Assembly: GCA_015491905.1 (NCBI GenBank)
Contig: WGGC01000021.1
Coordinates: 1 to 64,000, forward strand
DNA from: Bacteroidales bacterium
GTDB lineage: Bacteria; Bacteroidota; Bacteroidia; Bacteroidales; F082
Direction of reading: 5' to 3'
DNA: 64,000 nt
The notes beneath the pieces were generated by a model. That model did no database searches. It was not told the DNA's origin and worked only from the letters and a program-made list of their open reading frames with translations. Shown here piece after piece: positions 62,093-64,000 of this stretch (position 1 is the stretch's first letter; each line of letters opens with the position of its first letter). The translations under genes and the position numbers were made by a program.

Positions 62093-62314
62093 CTAATATT
62101 CATCTTCGTTAAAAAAGAAGTCTTCTTTTGTTGGATATTCCGGCCAAATATCTTCAATCTTTTCAAAGACCTCTTCATCATCTTCAATTTCTTTTAGATT
62201 TTCAATTACCTCTGCAGTTACTCCTGTTCGCAGACACCATTCTATTAACTCGTCTTTTGTTGCCGGCCAGGGTGCATCTTCTAATTTTGAAGCTAATTCC
62301 AAAGTCCAATACAT
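62093..62314 (-). CDS. DUF2795 small acidic protein
   Basis: 73 residues, very acidic, cytoplasmic. LELASKLEDAPWPATKDELIEWCLRTGV (as LASKLEDAPWPATKDELIEW) matches the DUF2795 pattern, a short helical domain of unknown function found widely in Bacteroidota and actinobacteria. The tail IEDIWPEYPTKEDFFFNEDEY is the Bacteroidota form. Own promoter (62343-62350) and terminator. Confidence 0.85.
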   Translation of the reverse strand: MYWTLELASKLEDAPWPATKDELIEWCLRTGVTAEVIENLKEIEDDEEVFEKIEDIWPEYPTKEDFFFNEDEY

Positions 62315-62342
62315 AATCTATACTTTAGGGTTAAAATTTTTG

Positions 62343-62350
62343 CAAAAGTA
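62343..62350 (-). promoter_or_regulatory. -7 element (TACTTTTGC) of the DUF2795 gene
   Basis: Exact match on the minus strand, 28 nt before the ATG. Confidence 0.5.
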
Positions 62351-62398
62351 AATTTTTTTTTATACGAAACAAGAAAATTTATAAAAAATAGGAAGTTA

Positions 62399-62959
62399 TT
62401 AAACTTTAGGAATCCAAAGTGATTCTGTTCCTCCATTGTCGAGGGTTAACTTTCTTGCTAAAACAAACAGATAATCTGATAAACGATTTAAATACTGAAT
62501 ATTAATTGGAGATACGGGAAAATTTTGGTTCATTTTGATTGTTAACCGTTCGGCACGACGGCAAACTGTTCGTGCAATGTGACAATAAGAGCCAAAAGTA
62601 TGGCCTCCGGGAAGAATAAAAGATTTCAATTCGGGTAATTTTTTATTCATAGAGTCTATCTCTTGTTCAAGAAGTAATACATCTTCAGGTTTTATATCCG
62701 GTAATGTCTTGATAGCCTCAGTTGTATCACTGGCAAGTTGACTTTCAACAGTAAACAGACGATCTTGAATTTCCAGAAGGATGTCTTTAGTATGTTTATC
62801 AATTTTTTGATCCCTTATTAAACCGATAAATGAATTTAGCTCATCAATGGTTCCATAAGCTTCAATTCGTTCATGATATTTAGGGACTCTCTTTCCTCCT
62901 ATTAGTGCGGTGGTTCCTTTATCACCTGTTTTTGTATATATTTTCCAGTCTTTGCCCAT
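62399..62959 (-). CDS. Corrinoid adenosyltransferase, PduO type
   Basis: 186 residues. Transfers the adenosyl group of ATP to cob(I)alamin. IYTKTGDKGTTALIGGKRVPK (as YTKTGDKGTTALIGGKRV) is the N-terminal ATP loop; YGTIDELNSFIGL (about 36-48) and the C-terminal RTVCRRAERLTIK and LNRLSDYLFVLAR complete the PduO signature. Starts 8 nt after the ABC ATPase gene, so one operon. No cobalamin riboswitch is seen upstream. It supplies coenzyme B12 for enzymes not in the window. Confidence 0.93.
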   Translation of the reverse strand: MGKDWKIYTKTGDKGTTALIGGKRVPKYHERIEAYGTIDELNSFIGLIRDQKIDKHTKDILLEIQDRLFTVESQLASDTTEAIKTLPDIKPEDVLLLEQEIDSMNKKLPELKSFILPGGHTFGSYCHIARTVCRRAERLTIKMNQNFPVSPINIQYLNRLSDYLFVLARKLTLDNGGTESLWIPKV

Positions 62960-62967
62960 ATTTATTT

Positions 62968-63690
62968 TTATAATGAAGAAGTTGCCAATGCCCTTCGAAT
63001 ATTTTTGTTTGGTGCATCATCTTCCACAAGGCCATCTCTAAGACGTATTATACGATGAGCGTGTTCTGCAATATCTTCTTCATGAGTTACCAAAATAATA
63101 GTGTTCCCTAAATCATGAATTTCCTCCAATAAACCAATAATTTCAACAGAAGTTTTTGAATCTAAATTACCTGTAGGTTCATCGGCTAAAATAATTGATG
63201 GGTTGTTTACTAATGCTCTTGCTACGGCTACTCTTTGCCTTTGACCACCTGATAGCTCATTGGGTTTGTGATAAATTCTGTCACCAAGCTGTACTTTTTC
63301 AAGGGCTGCTGTGGCCATTTCAATACGTTCTTGTTTCGGCACTCCTGCATATATCAGTGGCAGCATTACATTTTCAAGTGCTGTTGACCTTGGTAACAAA
63401 TTAAATGTTTGAAAAATAAAACCAATTTCTTGATTTCGTACATCCGCCAATTGGCTGTCTGTCATTTTACTTACATCAACATCATTCAAAAAATAATGAC
63501 CTCCGGTAGGAGTATCCAAACAACCTAATGTATTCATTAAAGTAGATTTTCCGGAACCTGATGGCCCCATCATTGCAACAAATTCATTTTTTCTAACAGT
63601 TAAATCAATATGTTGCAATGCTTTTACTGTTTCTGTGCCAACACGATAAAACCTGGATATATGATTTAAGCGGATGATTTCTTTGTTCAT
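62968..63690 (-). CDS. ABC transporter ATPase (MacB/LolD type)
   Basis: 240 residues. Walker A GPSGSGKS at 42-49, Q-loop [10 protein letters not shown], signature [15 protein letters not shown] (about 142-156), Walker [13 protein letters not shown] (about 163-174), D-loop and H-loop [29 protein letters not shown] following the Q-loop is typical for the MacB/LolD/FtsE-like class, which power MacB-fold permeases. No permease gene is visible on this side; it would need to lie outside. First gene of a two-gene unit with the adenosyltransferase. Confidence 0.93.
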   Translation of the reverse strand: MNKEIIRLNHISRFYRVGTETVKALQHIDLTVRKNEFVAMMGPSGSGKSTLMNTLGCLDTPTGGHYFLNDVDVSKMTDSQLADVRNQEIGFIFQTFNLLPRSTALENVMLPLIYAGVPKQERIEMATAALEKVQLGDRIYHKPNELSGGQRQRVAVARALVNNPSIILADEPTGNLDSKTSVEIIGLLEEIHDLGNTIILVTHEEDIAEHAHRIIRLRDGLVEDDAPNKNIRRALATSSL

Positions 63691-63710
63691 AGAAGTGCTT
63701 TTATGAATTA

Positions 63711-63718
63711 CAAAAGTA
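63711..63718 (-). promoter_or_regulatory. -7 element (TACTTTTG) before the ABC ATPase gene
   Basis: Exact match on the minus strand, 20 nt upstream of the ATG. Confidence 0.5.
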
Positions 63719-63784
63719 GCAAAGAAAAAGACAAGTATGGTTGTTTTTATTGTTCTTTATGAAACAATATCAGAATTTATTTAT

Positions 63785-63827
63785 AAAAAATCCCGGAAAT
63801 ACATCTAAACGATGATTTTTCCGGGAT
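63785..63827 (-). terminator. Terminator of the NifU-like gene
   Basis: ATCCCGGAAA / TTTCCGGGAT 10-bp stem with an 18-nt loop and a T-run on the minus strand; 11 nt after the stop. Confidence 0.85.
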
Positions 63828-63837
63828 GTTTAAAATG

Positions 63838-64000
63838 TTACAAATTAATTGCTACAACTTCTTTGATTTCAGGTAATACCTTTTTGAGAGTAGCCTCTAC
63901 ACCATTTTTTAAAGTCATTGTACTAAAAGCACAAGTGCCACATGCTCCTGTTAGTTTCACTTCTACAACTTTATCATCTGTAATATCAATAAATTTAATA
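63838..64000 (-). CDS. NifU-like protein C-terminal domain (partial)
   Basis: Cut by the window edge; only the last 54 codons are seen. The reading frame ends with the Nfu-type scaffold pattern: VEVKLTGACGTCAFSTMTLK, containing the CxxC (CGTC) that binds a [4Fe-4S] cluster, and VEATLKKVLPEIKEVVAINL. The domain delivers iron-sulfur clusters to target enzymes. Whether an N-terminal domain is present cannot be known. Confidence 0.85.
   Translation of the reverse strand, partial: IKFIDITDDKVVEVKLTGACGTCAFSTMTLKNGVEATLKKVLPEIKEVVAINL

Overview
The window is a 64 kb piece of a low-GC, AT-rich Bacteroidota chromosome. Four things point to that phylum. The promoter element TAnnTTTG (often TACTTTTGC or TACCTTTGC) lies in front of many genes, while Shine-Dalgarno sequences are almost absent. 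There is a gliding-type lipoprotein GldB next to nadE. The F-type ATP synthase operon is split, with no beta or epsilon genes. There is also a GYDIA-type GHMP kinase beside a class II HMG-CoA reductase, a pairing I associate with mevalonate-using Bacteroidota. No rRNA, tRNA, CRISPR array, insertion sequence or prophage was recognised. Nearly everything reads as a stable core chromosome, densely packed on both strands, with single genes and two- to six-gene operons.

Layout. 1-9.5 kb: partial flippase-like membrane protein, fructose-bisphosphate aldolase, a small protein made of four 25-residue repeats, a cytidylate-kinase-like protein, rbfA with a methyltransferase, an M20 amidohydrolase with mtnA, a PIN-PhoH ATPase and dprA. 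9.5-21 kb: cupin-rsgA, sixA, glyA, an ECF sigma / membrane anti-sigma / Spy-like envelope-stress cluster, a LOG-family protein, a YifB/ComM ATPase, gldB, an outer-membrane barrel, nadE and a methyltransferase. 21-33 kb: dnaK, an LptF/G permease, two glycosyltransferases, rnpA, yidD, an S41 protease, an O-antigen ligase-like protein, cdd and a ChaN-like lipoprotein. 33-38.5 kb: atpB-E-F-H-A-G. 38.7-48 kb: two lipoproteins, eno, a potassium/cation transport group (CCC-type permease, KtrA/TrkA, KtrB/TrkH), an XdhC-like protein and pth. 48-64 kb: prs-rplY, a membrane-anchored endonuclease/phosphatase, a PHP-type histidinol phosphatase, a large Tricorn-like protease, a YncE-phosphoesterase fusion with a ROK protein, HMG-CoA reductase with a GHMP kinase, a DUF2795 protein, an ABC ATPase with a PduO-type adenosyltransferase, and the end of a NifU-like gene.

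How the genes work together. Clear functional sets are F1Fo energy coupling (incomplete here), K+ homeostasis, an ECF-controlled envelope module, upper mevalonate metabolism, and cell-surface glycan/LPS handling (two GT4 enzymes, O-antigen ligase, LptF/G). Ribosome and RNA housekeeping genes (rbfA, rsgA, rnpA, pth, rplY) are scattered through it.

I did not find a convincing new multi-gene system. The features most worth a second look are non-coding. They are a 28-nt exact repeat at 9563 and 30179, one copy of which sits in a near-perfect palindrome; very long perfect inverted repeats before eno and between rnpA and yidD; a 16-nt palindrome made of two facing -7 elements; a terminator-lacking hairpin after atpE; and strong Shine-Dalgarno sites only at eno and dnaK. 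The small 25-residue-repeat protein is the most unusual coding gene. All calls come from reading the sequence; no database search was run.
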